A stretch of 64,000 bases of DNA, taken from Acinetobacter courvalinii (lineage in GTDB: Bacteria > Pseudomonadota > Gammaproteobacteria > Pseudomonadales > Moraxellaceae). Below the pieces are notes generated by a model. The model worked only from the letters and a program-made list of their open reading frames with translations, did no database searches and was not told where the DNA came from. Both the position numbers and the translations under genes were made by a program. How positions within the stretch are numbered: position 1 is the first letter of the stretch; every line of letters begins with the position of its first letter. This document shows, one piece after another, positions 54,278-62,674 of the stretch. The stretch spans positions 636,739-700,738 of the forward strand of contig NZ_BMDA01000001.1 of NCBI RefSeq assembly GCF_014635545.1. The letters are read 5' to 3'.

Positions 54278-55471
54278 ATGAAAAAGACAGTGATGGTCGC
54301 GATGCTTGCTGCATGTTATTTGGGTACACCATCCCAGGTGTTTGCACAAAGCTCAGCCCTAGAATGGAAAAGTGAAGACGGTACGGATTCAGTACAAGTC
54401 GGCGGTGTGGTACGACTCAATCAGCGTTATGAAAATTGGGAAGGACCGAATGGTGGATTTGGTAAGCTGTATTTCGATATTTTTCGGGTGGACTTAAAAG
54501 GTAAATTTGATGATGCCTATTTTAATGCCAGTTACCTGTTTCAAGATCAGGAAAAGCGTTCGGTCGAGAAAGCCTATGTGGGCTATAACCTTGATCAAAA
54601 TAATAGTATCGAAGCAGGTTTTGTCTATAAACCTTTTGCGATCTATCCCTATCCGCAGAATGGCTGGACATACCATATTCCATTCTTCCTCGGCTACGGC
54701 AATAACGTTGCGCCAGGTTTGAACTGGAATTTTCATAACAAGGACTGGGATGTAAAACTCGGCTATTATCCGCAAATGCTGGAGACCAGTCTGCGTTATT
54801 CGCCTGAAAGTGCAACCTATGATGATCTTTCAGAAAATGCTTTCCCGAATCAGAAAGCCTATCAAAACGAAAAGCGTCACCAATTTAACACGCGTATTGT
54901 ACGCAAGCTTGAAACCGAATTCGGTAAGCAAGAGTTTGGCGTTTCAGGGGCGATTGCGCAATTGCATAATAAAACGACTGATAAAAATGGTCAATATTAT
55001 GCAGTCGGCCTACATACCGATAATAATTACAAACGCTTTAATTTACAAAGTTCTGTGATTCATTATCAATATGATGCCAAAAACCCTGATGGGGTCAGTA
55101 ATGATGTGACCTTGATGGGCAATAATGGATTTACACCTGCCTATTTCATTGCTTCGGAAGCCACTGTTGCCAGTTTAAACCTTGCTTATACCTTGCCTGT
55201 GCAGGATATGGGTAAACTCAAGGCCATCCGTTTCTATAATGACTATAGCTATATGGACAAGAAACGTGATGATTGGTCGGCTTCACAAATGAATACCACA
55301 GGGATGATGTTTATTGCTTCGCCGTTTATGGTATGGGCTGATTATACCTGGGGTAAAAACTCCAATATTATTGGTGGGGCTTCCAATGCCACAGGTTATA
55401 CCTCAACGGTTTCGCCCTATAGTGACCAATGGCTATACCGCATCAATTTAAATATTGGATTTAGTTTCTAA
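54278..55471 (+). CDS. outer membrane porin of the catabolic cluster
   Basis: This 397-residue protein has a signal peptide (cleavage after QVFA, about residue 23) and a mature part of alternating beta strands ending in NLNIGFSF, a normal barrel terminus. It is not of the DcaP type: there is no coiled coil and no FRIRHAY segment. The family resembles general or phosphate-selective-like porins, but I cannot assign one. Position at the end of the cluster and the operator copy before it suggest uptake of the cluster's substrate. An intrinsic terminator follows. Confidence 0.8.
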   Translation: MKKTVMVAMLAACYLGTPSQVFAQSSALEWKSEDGTDSVQVGGVVRLNQRYENWEGPNGGFGKLYFDIFRVDLKGKFDDAYFNASYLFQDQEKRSVEKAYVGYNLDQNNSIEAGFVYKPFAIYPYPQNGWTYHIPFFLGYGNNVAPGLNWNFHNKDWDVKLGYYPQMLETSLRYSPESATYDDLSENAFPNQKAYQNEKRHQFNTRIVRKLETEFGKQEFGVSGAIAQLHNKTTDKNGQYYAVGLHTDNNYKRFNLQSSVIHYQYDAKNPDGVSNDVTLMGNNGFTPAYFIASEATVASLNLAYTLPVQDMGKLKAIRFYNDYSYMDKKRDDWSASQMNTTGMMFIASPFMVWADYTWGKNSNIIGGASNATGYTSTVSPYSDQWLYRINLNIGFSF

Positions 55472-55497
55472 ATTTCCAATTGGTACTTTTCTAGAAG

Positions 55498-55530
55498 GAG
55501 TGAATCATGCCCATGATTCACTCTTTTTGC
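55498..55530 (+). terminator. intrinsic terminator at the end of the catabolic cluster
   Basis: Arms GAGTGAATCAT and ATGATTCACTC pair perfectly around GCCC and are followed by TTTTTGC and more T. It lies 27 bases after the porin stop and closes the cluster. Confidence 0.85.
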
Positions 55531-55544
55531 TTTTAGGAGGTTTT

Positions 55545-56540
55545 TTAGCTGAGATGGCTTTTTCGATATTCAGATGGTGTCAGGTGTTCCCATTGTTTAA
55601 AGGCACGGCTAAAAGCACTTTGTTCGGCATAACCGAGTAGCAGTGCAATTTCAGTGAGAGACAGCTCTGATTTGACCAAATAGCTTTTTGCCAGTTCTAA
55701 ACGTATACTTTTGACCAGATCACTGTACTGTAAATTATAGCTGCCCAATTTACGATAAAAACTTCTTAAGGATAGTTTCATCTGTCTGGCAATATGCTCT
55801 GCAGAGGGTTCTCCACTCTTGAGCATATTGACGATGAGCAACTGTAGATCTTTCAAAAAGGTATCCGGGTTTGGGATACTTTTAAGTAAGGCTTCAGCCT
55901 GTTGATCCAATAGTTTTTTGAGATGAGGATCGCTGCTCGGAATCGGTAGATGCAGGATTTCGAGTGGCAGCCATAAGCGTAGTACTTCAGAATCAAAGCT
56001 GACAGGGCAGCCATAGACCTGTTGATAAGGCGTACAGTCTGCTGGCGCCACAGCTGAAAACTCTATTTTTAAAGGCTGGATATCGGGACGATGTAAAATT
56101 TTTCGAATTGTACTGACTACACCAGAAATTAGCACCTCATTGGAAAGTTGGGAGTTTTTATGCACGACTGGGGTCCAGCACATACAAAAGCTGTCTTCTT
56201 TTTGCAGGATTGAAAAGGCCGCTGAATTTTGTAAAATTGGCTGAAAATTCTTGAAGCAGTTTAAAAAACTGTTCAGATTAGGATTGGAAAGTGCCAAATA
56301 GCCTAAAATATGAATATGGTGTGGTTCAGCCAATTCGCCAATATAGTGCCCCAAAACTGGTGTCGGATGTTGCTGGTAGATTTCTTCTAATAATTCCCAC
56401 CATTTACTTAGCGGCATTCGTTGTTGATGAGCATATTGTTGACTCAATTCATCGAGTTGGGAATTGGACATATTTCTTTGTTGTAAATACTTTGCAATCA
56501 GTTCTAATAGAACCGAGGGAATACTTGGTGTTTCGGTCAT
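55545..56540 (-). CDS. AraC-family regulator divergent from the Baeyer-Villiger monooxygenase gene
   Basis: The 331-residue protein has an arabinose-binding-like N-terminal domain (HILGYLALSNPNLNSFLNCF region) and a C-terminal AraC HTH pair. The HTHs read SAEHIARQMKLSLRSFYRKL and LTEIALLLGYAEQSAFSRAF, then HLTPSEYRK. It is transcribed away from the monooxygenase gene across a 355-base gap, so it is the expected activator of that gene. It shares its architecture with the AraC protein at 36457. Confidence 0.83.
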   Translation of the reverse strand: MTETPSIPSVLLELIAKYLQQRNMSNSQLDELSQQYAHQQRMPLSKWWELLEEIYQQHPTPVLGHYIGELAEPHHIHILGYLALSNPNLNSFLNCFKNFQPILQNSAAFSILQKEDSFCMCWTPVVHKNSQLSNEVLISGVVSTIRKILHRPDIQPLKIEFSAVAPADCTPYQQVYGCPVSFDSEVLRLWLPLEILHLPIPSSDPHLKKLLDQQAEALLKSIPNPDTFLKDLQLLIVNMLKSGEPSAEHIARQMKLSLRSFYRKLGSYNLQYSDLVKSIRLELAKSYLVKSELSLTEIALLLGYAEQSAFSRAFKQWEHLTPSEYRKSHLS

Positions 56541-56895
56541 AAATGCTCTGCTGATATCAAAGTCAAATCCTTTAACTTCATGTGAATAAAATATAGGATT
56601 GATCAGATTTTTTTATTTACTTGGTTATTTTAACGTATTTACTCACATTCAGCTTTATCATCAAAGGACAGAATACTTTTATTTAGAGTTGGAGAAATAT
56701 TCTATTAAAAATCAAAATATTATTAGATGGTTGAATAAGTAAATTGTGTTGATTTGACTTATCTTTCTTCTCCGTGGCATTTACTGTCAAGTTTTTAGTA
56801 CTAAATTTAATTATTTTCCAAGGATATGTCTTTTAAGCCTACTTGAAATGTATTGAAAGGCTTAGCGAGTAAAACTTTATCTCTTGGAGTGGAAA
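56541..56895. other. divergent promoter region between araC and monooxygenase genes
   Basis: This AT-rich stretch of 355 bases has no coding frame and presumably carries both promoters. No strong inverted or direct repeat stood out. GGAG precedes the monooxygenase ATG. Confidence 0.5.
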
Positions 56896-58374
56896 ATGTC
56901 AGATTTAGGTCAAAATGGGAATACTAAAGCTTATTCATTTGATGTGGTGATTATAGGTGCCGGTTTCTCAGGGATTGCAGCAGGAATAAAACTCCAGAAG
57001 GAAAACATTCATAATTTTATTATTTTGGAAAAATCCAATGAGGTTGGGGGCGTTTGGCGTGAAAATACTTATCCAGGTTGTGAATGTGATGTACCGTCAT
57101 CCATCTACTCTTATTCATTTGCCCCTAATCCCAATTGGAGCCATATTTTTTCGAAACAGAAAGAGATACAGCAATATATTAAAGATGTCTCCAACCGCTT
57201 TAAAATGGATCAACATATTTTATTCAATACCGAGCTATCTACTGCGGCTTGGTCAAATGAGCAACAAGTCTGGTTGATTGACACCAATCAGGGACGCTAC
57301 ACCGCCAAGTTCGTATTTTTTGCGACAGGGCCTCTAAGTGAACCCGCAACTCCAGCTGTTAAGGGCTTGGAAAGCTTCAAGGGAAAGGTATTTCATTCTG
57401 CACAATGGGATCACTCGGTTGATTTAAGCAACAAGCGGGTTGCCGTCATTGGGACAGGTGCATCCGCGATTCAGATTATTCCTGCAATTCAGCCCATCGT
57501 TGAGCGACTGTATGTATTTCAAAGAACAGCACCGTGGGTGATTCCAAAACCGAATCTGGTATTGAATGAAAGTTCTAAAAATTTACAGCAAAAAGTCCCT
57601 TTTACCATGCAATCGCTGCGTAAAGTCACCAGCATTTCCATGGATATGTTCAGTTCAAGTGTCAATCAACCCAAAACCTTGAATGTATTGGGCAAAGGAT
57701 TGATTAACTGGATGCATTATCAGGTTCAGGATCCAGTACTGCGTACAAAGCTAACTCCTAAATTTACTTTGGGCTGTAAACGGATTTTGTTTTCCAATAC
57801 TTATTATCCGGCCTTGGCTGCAAAAAATGTAAATCTGATCAATCAAGGAGTGAAGGAGATTACCCCTAAGGGGATTTTGGTCGATGGGCAAGAAATCCAA
57901 CTGGATATTATTGTCTGGAGTACCGGTTTCGAGGTCGCAAAACCGCCGATTGCGAAACGGATTATCACTAAGAATGGAACTTTGCTGGATGACATTTGGT
58001 CAAAACAAACCGTTCAAGCCTATAAAGGCTGTGTGATCAAGGATTTGCCAAATGCATTTATGTTGCTTGGACCGAATAGTATTAGCTATAACTCTTTAAT
58101 TACGGCAGCTGAAAATCAGGTGAACTATGCGGTTCAGGCAATTCGTTTTGTACTGGATAATCAATTGGCCAGCTTTGAAATCAATCATTTCGCGGATGAT
58201 CAATTTAACCGTACATTGCAGAATAAGCTACATGGCACGGTATTTAATCAAGGTGGTTGCGCAAGTTATTATCTGGATGAAAATAAAACCAATGTGGTTA
58301 ATTATCCTTGGACCATGCAATATATGAGAAATGATCTGGAGCACTTTGATAGCAAGAATTATAGATTCCTTTAA
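56896..58374 (+). CDS. flavin-containing Baeyer-Villiger-type monooxygenase
   Basis: This 492-residue FAD/NADPH enzyme inserts oxygen next to a ketone carbonyl or oxygenates a heteroatom. It has an FAD motif (GAGFSG, 21-26), an NADPH motif (VIGTGASAIQI) and the type I Baeyer-Villiger fingerprint F-x-G-x3-H-x3-W-D at Phe161 to Asp172. It resembles EtaA-like enzymes. The ATG at 56896 has GGAG upstream, and a TTG four codons earlier is less likely. Two hydrolase-type genes on the opposite strand lie just beyond a double terminator and may handle its ester products. Confidence 0.87.
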   Translation: MSDLGQNGNTKAYSFDVVIIGAGFSGIAAGIKLQKENIHNFIILEKSNEVGGVWRENTYPGCECDVPSSIYSYSFAPNPNWSHIFSKQKEIQQYIKDVSNRFKMDQHILFNTELSTAAWSNEQQVWLIDTNQGRYTAKFVFFATGPLSEPATPAVKGLESFKGKVFHSAQWDHSVDLSNKRVAVIGTGASAIQIIPAIQPIVERLYVFQRTAPWVIPKPNLVLNESSKNLQQKVPFTMQSLRKVTSISMDMFSSSVNQPKTLNVLGKGLINWMHYQVQDPVLRTKLTPKFTLGCKRILFSNTYYPALAAKNVNLINQGVKEITPKGILVDGQEIQLDIIVWSTGFEVAKPPIAKRIITKNGTLLDDIWSKQTVQAYKGCVIKDLPNAFMLLGPNSISYNSLITAAENQVNYAVQAIRFVLDNQLASFEINHFADDQFNRTLQNKLHGTVFNQGGCASYYLDENKTNVVNYPWTMQYMRNDLEHFDSKNYRFL

Positions 58375-58386
58375 GGTTAACGATAA

Positions 58387-58424
58387 AAAAAAGCCTTATG
58401 TCATTGCATAAGGCTTTTTTATTT
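58387..58424. terminator. bidirectional intrinsic terminator after the monooxygenase gene
   Basis: Arms AAAAAAGCCTTATG and CATAAGGCTTTTTT pair perfectly with a 6-base loop, giving T-runs in both directions. It lies 12 bases past the monooxygenase stop. Confidence 0.87.
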
Positions 58425-58435
58425 AATCTAGAATT

Positions 58436-58461
58436 AAAAAAACAGGCACTTGATGTGCCTG
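58436..58461 (-). terminator. intrinsic terminator for the minus-strand hydrolase unit
   Basis: Arms CAGGCAC and GTGCCTG pair around TTGAT. On the minus strand the hairpin is followed by seven T residues. It lies 21 bases past the stop of the gene ending at 58483. Confidence 0.8.
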
Positions 58462-58482
58462 AGAAAAGTGACCAACTTTGCT

Positions 58483-59412
58483 TTAACAGACGCGGAGCCT
58501 GGTTAGGGCTTTTACTGCAGCAGAGTTATTAATCACTTCTAAGGCCTTAAGTGTATCTCCCTCATCGTAGGGATGATAACTGGGTTTCACCCAATGCCTT
58601 AAACTAAAGATCATGGAGAAGAAACTTGGGACCTGTTTGCTACGGGCATTTTCAATTGCGGTTTGACCCAAAGAACGCAGTAAACCGTACTGGCTATAGC
58701 GCTGGGCCTGTGTATCTTGCTGTGCTAATTTCTTAAAGCATTGATAAATCGCGAGGGTAAAGCCTGGCGCAACACCCATCATGATCATCTGGCGCTGTAA
58801 ATAGGCAAAAGTTTTATTGTCTTCACCACATAAATGCATATACAGATCAAAAGCGACACTACGGTGCTCAACCTCTTCCGCCAGATGCCAGGTCATCAGA
58901 TCAGACATCATTTCATCGGCAGTTTTGTTTTGCCAAGGTTGGTCATCCAGACACCAGGTGCCCAACATGGTGGTGAAATGCTCGACTGCTGCGGCAATGC
59001 CGACACGGACGGTTAACCAGCGATAAGCCAGATTTTGCGGTAATGCCAAGCCCAAAGGTGCTGTATTGAGTTGCTTCGATATTGTATCTAGGGCAGCAAT
59101 AAAGTCATCAATTTTATAGCCATAATGTCTTAAATAGTCTTGCGCGACTTTGTGGGCAGAGGCATGATGTGCTTCTTGATGTACAAATCCTTTTACATCA
59201 GCACGAAGCTTTTCATCTTTTACATAGGGTAGCGCTTCATTAAAGGCACGACACATCCACAGTTCACCCACTGGTAAAATTAAATGCACGGCATTAATTA
59301 AATGTGTGGCAAAAGGATTGTTATAAATCCAGTGTTCAGGGGTTTGGCTAAAATCAAATTGGACACGGCGCTGTTCCAAATAATGGTTTTCCAGTCGTTG
59401 TTTAGGGTGCAT
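58483..59412 (-). CDS. predicted metal-dependent hydrolase (PF10118-type)
   Basis: This 309-residue helical protein has the metal-ligand pattern of this poorly characterised family: Glu in LPVGELWMCRAF, EAHH in FVHQEAHHASAH (about 76-87), His/Glu in AAVEHFTTM and EEVEHR near 195. The layout is ferritin-like with di-iron-type ligands, so a hydroxylase role is also possible. It is preceded by the alpha/beta hydrolase gene with an 11-base gap and is likely in one operon with it. The reaction is not known. Confidence 0.8.
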   Translation of the reverse strand: MHPKQRLENHYLEQRRVQFDFSQTPEHWIYNNPFATHLINAVHLILPVGELWMCRAFNEALPYVKDEKLRADVKGFVHQEAHHASAHKVAQDYLRHYGYKIDDFIAALDTISKQLNTAPLGLALPQNLAYRWLTVRVGIAAAVEHFTTMLGTWCLDDQPWQNKTADEMMSDLMTWHLAEEVEHRSVAFDLYMHLCGEDNKTFAYLQRQMIMMGVAPGFTLAIYQCFKKLAQQDTQAQRYSQYGLLRSLGQTAIENARSKQVPSFFSMIFSLRHWVKPSYHPYDEGDTLKALEVINNSAAVKALTRLRVC

Positions 59413-59423
59413 TACAGTTCTCC

Positions 59424-60266
59424 TTAATTGACTGCTTTTAGAAAATAATGGCTGAGCTGTTCAGCATTCTGGACCGGAATCCAGTGGGTGGCATCCAGAT
59501 GAACTTCTTGATAAGGACCAGCAAAAAACTGTTTATTGAGCTGGGCACTTTTTTTGCCAATCGCAATATCTTGATTCCCCCAAATAAACAGGGCTGGCAC
59601 TTTGACTTTCTTGAAGGTAGAGCGAATTGGGGCCAGTGGCATACTGCGATACCAGTTAATCGCCGCGCCAATACGATCCTCCTGAACAAAATACTGCTGA
59701 AAATCGTTGATCTGTGCGGTATTCATTCCCGAATTTTTCAATAAAAAATGGCTGAGCGTCTTGGCTCTTTTAAATAACAGTTCAGGAATGAATGGCAACT
59801 GGAAAAAGCCAATATAATAAGAGGTGAAGATTTGCGTACTGCTCAGCATGGCTTTTAGAAATGCGCCTGTATGAGGAACAGAAACCAGCGTTAGATGTTT
59901 TACCAAATTTGGGTATTGCAAGGCCAATTCACAAGCAACGATCGAACCCCAGTCATGACCTATGACGTATACAGGCTTTCCTAACAAATCAATGAAAGCT
60001 TTGACATCGGCAACCAGTTCACCAATCGAATATTGGAAACGACCTTTGGGAGCAGCAGTTAAGCTATAGCCACGTTGTTCAATGGCAAAAGTGCGGAAGT
60101 TATGCTGATTGAGGATTTCACTAGTTGCTTGCCAACTGTGGGCAGTTTCTGGAAAGCCATGTAAAAGAATAACTGGTTTACCATCAATTGGACCTGTATC
60201 AATGACCTTGAAAATCAGGTTATTGCGACGATATTCGCTGTATCTTGTGGCTGTTTTTTTTGCCAT
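59424..60266 (-). CDS. alpha/beta hydrolase, epoxide hydrolase/dehalogenase-like
   Basis: This 280-residue protein has LLHGFPETAHSWQ (34-46) and a nucleophile elbow GHDWGS, in which Asp105 replaces Ser. That aspartate marks the epoxide hydrolase/haloalkane dehalogenase branch. A C-terminal His lies in DATHWIPVQNAEQL. Together with the metal-dependent hydrolase gene it forms a two-gene minus-strand unit beside a monooxygenase. Hydrolysis of an epoxide or similar product is a possible role. Confidence 0.83.
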   Translation of the reverse strand: MAKKTATRYSEYRRNNLIFKVIDTGPIDGKPVILLHGFPETAHSWQATSEILNQHNFRTFAIEQRGYSLTAAPKGRFQYSIGELVADVKAFIDLLGKPVYVIGHDWGSIVACELALQYPNLVKHLTLVSVPHTGAFLKAMLSSTQIFTSYYIGFFQLPFIPELLFKRAKTLSHFLLKNSGMNTAQINDFQQYFVQEDRIGAAINWYRSMPLAPIRSTFKKVKVPALFIWGNQDIAIGKKSAQLNKQFFAGPYQEVHLDATHWIPVQNAEQLSHYFLKAVN

Positions 60267-60357
60267 GGTGATCTACTTATCAAATGGACTGATGTCTATT
60301 GATAGTAGTAAGCAGTATCAGACATGTCTTGACAGTAGATGAATGAATTTAACTTCT

Positions 60358-60384
60358 TGTGCCATGAAACAGATTATTGGCACA
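60358..60384. promoter_or_regulatory. inverted repeat upstream of the hydrolase unit
   Basis: Arms TGTGCCA and TGGCACA are perfect complements with a 13-base spacer, 92 bases upstream of the alpha/beta hydrolase start. The geometry suits a dimeric regulator. Neither the AraC nor the LysR protein nearby is an obvious match. Confidence 0.4.
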
Positions 60385-60444
60385 TGAAGCATATTTTTTG
60401 ACACTTAAAGACGATTTAATTTTGTCTTTCTGGTCATTTAAAAA

Positions 60445-61308
60445 TCAGAAAGCAGACGCCTTTGAGTGTTCAAAACGTCGATTCAATACTTCGGTCATTT
60501 GCTGTAAAAGCTGTGCAACCAGTCCGTCTTTATCCCAGGCATAGATCGAAACTGTCATTGGCTGTGCTTTACCCAACGCAAGATATTCACGTACCCGATA
60601 GCCTCGGGTGGTAACCACCGGAAGCAGGGACACGCCCAGCCCGGTTTCAACACCAATCAGTACGCTGGCTAAACTGTTACTGGTAAATGCGATATACCAG
60701 TGTCGCCGTTCACGTTCGATCTGCTCAAACATATCTTCGCGATATAGCCCACCTTGTGGAAAGGTCACCAGTGGAATTGGATCTGACCAGTTTCCGCCAT
60801 GATCAATACTTTCAAACCAAGCCATTTCTTCAGGAAAAGTCGCGTGACGATCCGCACTGGCAATGGCTTCTTTCACAATCACCAGATCAAATTGTCCACT
60901 TCGGTAGCCTTCCATCAGATCACGACTCAGTCCAGCTGTTACATCCAGCCGAATACTACGATGCTGTTTGCTAAATGCACTTAATGCCAGCGCCATATCG
61001 GTATTCATAATATCTTCGGGCAAACCAATATGAATCGGGATGGTGCCCGTCGGATCACCGAGAACATTTTGTGCCTCTTGCTGCAGTGCTAGAATGCGTC
61101 GAGCATAACTAATCAGATATTCGCCTGTACTGGTCAGCTGCAATGGCCGGGCATGACGATCAATCAACTGCTTTCCTGTAGCTTGTTCCAGCCTTGCCAG
61201 TTGCTGGCTGACCGTTGATTGCGTCATGTGCAATCGTTCGGCTGCGAGAGTAAAACTACCTGCCTCAATAATCGTGACAAAGGCGCGTAACAAGCGTGGA
61301 TCAAACAT
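60445..61308 (-). CDS. LysR-family regulator divergent from the ankyrin/deaminase/MFS genes
   Basis: The 287-residue protein has the HTH FTLAAERLHMTQSTVSQQLARL (about 19-40) and an effector domain with HIGLPEDIMNTDMALALSAF and GVSLLPVV. It faces away from a three-gene unit that begins at 61523, so that unit is its likely target. It may also be followed on the same strand by the hydrolase unit, though a 178-base gap with an inverted repeat separates them. Confidence 0.84.
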   Translation of the reverse strand: MFDPRLLRAFVTIIEAGSFTLAAERLHMTQSTVSQQLARLEQATGKQLIDRHARPLQLTSTGEYLISYARRILALQQEAQNVLGDPTGTIPIHIGLPEDIMNTDMALALSAFSKQHRSIRLDVTAGLSRDLMEGYRSGQFDLVIVKEAIASADRHATFPEEMAWFESIDHGGNWSDPIPLVTFPQGGLYREDMFEQIERERRHWYIAFTSNSLASVLIGVETGLGVSLLPVVTTRGYRVREYLALGKAQPMTVSIYAWDKDGLVAQLLQQMTEVLNRRFEHSKASAF

Positions 61309-61522
61309 CGCAATAACTCATTGTTTGGAATTATTTTTCCATTTAAAACTTAAATAGGTATTCATTATCTTAATACATTTGATTCAATAATTTAATTTTT
61401 AAATAGTAGGGAATCTCGCTATGCTCAACTTATAAATGGGTTGACTGGAAGGATAGCAATGGTGCAACCAACAGGGGTGACCCGATTTTTGCTGCCTTTT
61501 TATGTTGGCTAGGAGGAAGTCG

Positions 61523-62191
61523 ATGAACAAATCCTTAATCGCTGCTGCTTTAATCATGGCATTGTCTGCCTGTGGTTATGCCAGCTCAGGAGATACGATG
61601 CAAAATAATGCTTTACATCAGGCGGCAGCACAAAATGATGTGGTCCGAATCGAGCAACTCTTGTCTAAAAGTCCAGACATCGATGTGCGTGACTCATCAG
61701 GTGCAACCGCGTTAATGATTGCTACACGCGCCAACCATATTCAGGCGGCACAGGCGTTGATCAAGGCGGGAGCTGATGTCAATGCCAAAGATGATATTCA
61801 GGACAGTCCTTATCTCTATGCGGGTGCAAGAGGACATTTAGAGATATTGAACATGACCTTGCAACATGGTGCAGACTTGAAAAGTACCAATCGTTATGGC
61901 GGTACAGCATTGATTCCTGCGGCTGAGCGGGGACATGTCGACACGGTAAAAACCCTGATTGCGGCTGATGTGAATGTTGATCATGTCAATCATCTGGGCT
62001 GGACGGCATTACTGGAAGCCATCATGCTGGGCAATGGCGACACGCGCTATCAGCAAATCGTCGACCTTCTAATTAAGGCAGGTGCCAATGTCAATCTGGC
62101 TGATCGTGATGGCGTAACGCCATTGGCACACGCTCAGGCACGCGGTTACAAGACGATTGAAAATGCATTATTGGCTGCAGGCGCAAAATAA
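61523..62191 (+). CDS. ankyrin-repeat lipoprotein
   Basis: This 222-residue protein has a lipoprotein signal peptide with the lipobox LSAC (Cys16), so it is probably anchored to a membrane on the periplasmic face. About five ankyrin repeats follow: the DSSGATALMIATRANH, DDIQDSPYLYAGARGH, NRYGGTALIPAAERGH, NHLGWTALLEAIMLG and DRDGVTPLAHAQARG units are visible. Start choice rests on AGGAGG 6 bases upstream. It would bind a protein partner, which is unknown. A deaminase gene follows after 18 bases. Confidence 0.86.
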   Translation: MNKSLIAAALIMALSACGYASSGDTMQNNALHQAAAQNDVVRIEQLLSKSPDIDVRDSSGATALMIATRANHIQAAQALIKAGADVNAKDDIQDSPYLYAGARGHLEILNMTLQHGADLKSTNRYGGTALIPAAERGHVDTVKTLIAADVNVDHVNHLGWTALLEAIMLGNGDTRYQQIVDLLIKAGANVNLADRDGVTPLAHAQARGYKTIENALLAAGAK

Positions 62192-62209
62192 AACCGAGAG
62201 GGGATAAAC

Positions 62210-62671
62210 ATGGAACAAAATACGGATTTTCTACGTCAGGCCATTGAACTTGCTTATCAAAATAGTGAGGCGGGTGGCCGTCCATTCGGGGCGGTGATTG
62301 TCAAAGATGGCGTGGTCATTGCGACCGGTGTGAATCAGATTCTCAGCAGCAATGATCCCACTGCGCATGCAGAGTTACAGGCCATCCGTGCAGCCAGCAA
62401 ACAGCTGAACTCGGCCAATCTGGAAGGATGTTCGGTGTTTGCCAGTGGACATCCCTGTCCGATGTGTATGGCTGCCATGCGTATGGCAGGTATACAAGCC
62501 GTGACTTATGCCTACTCAAATGAAGCGGGTGAACCCTTTGGCTTATCTACCGCTGCAATTTATGCCGACCTGGCCAAGCCTTTTGCAGAGCAATCGATGC
62601 AGATTCGCTATGTCCCTGTACGGCTGGAGCAAAAACCAGATTTGTATGCTTACTGGAAATCATTGGCCTGA
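62210..62671 (+). CDS. nucleoside/guanine deaminase-type cytidine deaminase-fold protein
   Basis: This 153-residue zinc hydrolase has the catalytic PTAHAELQAI (His44-Ala-Glu46 region) and the second zinc motif GHPCPMCMAAM (PCxxC). The match is to the GuaD/TadA branch of deaminases, which deaminate guanine or other purine or heterocyclic amines. The neighbouring NimT/CynX-like transporter suggests uptake or efflux of the substrate or product. It lies 3 bases before that gene. Confidence 0.85.
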   Translation: MEQNTDFLRQAIELAYQNSEAGGRPFGAVIVKDGVVIATGVNQILSSNDPTAHAELQAIRAASKQLNSANLEGCSVFASGHPCPMCMAAMRMAGIQAVTYAYSNEAGEPFGLSTAAIYADLAKPFAEQSMQIRYVPVRLEQKPDLYAYWKSLA

Positions 62672-62674
62672 ATC

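Noticed and set aside
60358-60395. Possible sigma-54 promoter (TGGCACATGAAGCA)
   Set aside because: The GG and GC elements are 8 bases apart rather than 10, and the orientation points away from the hydrolase genes.
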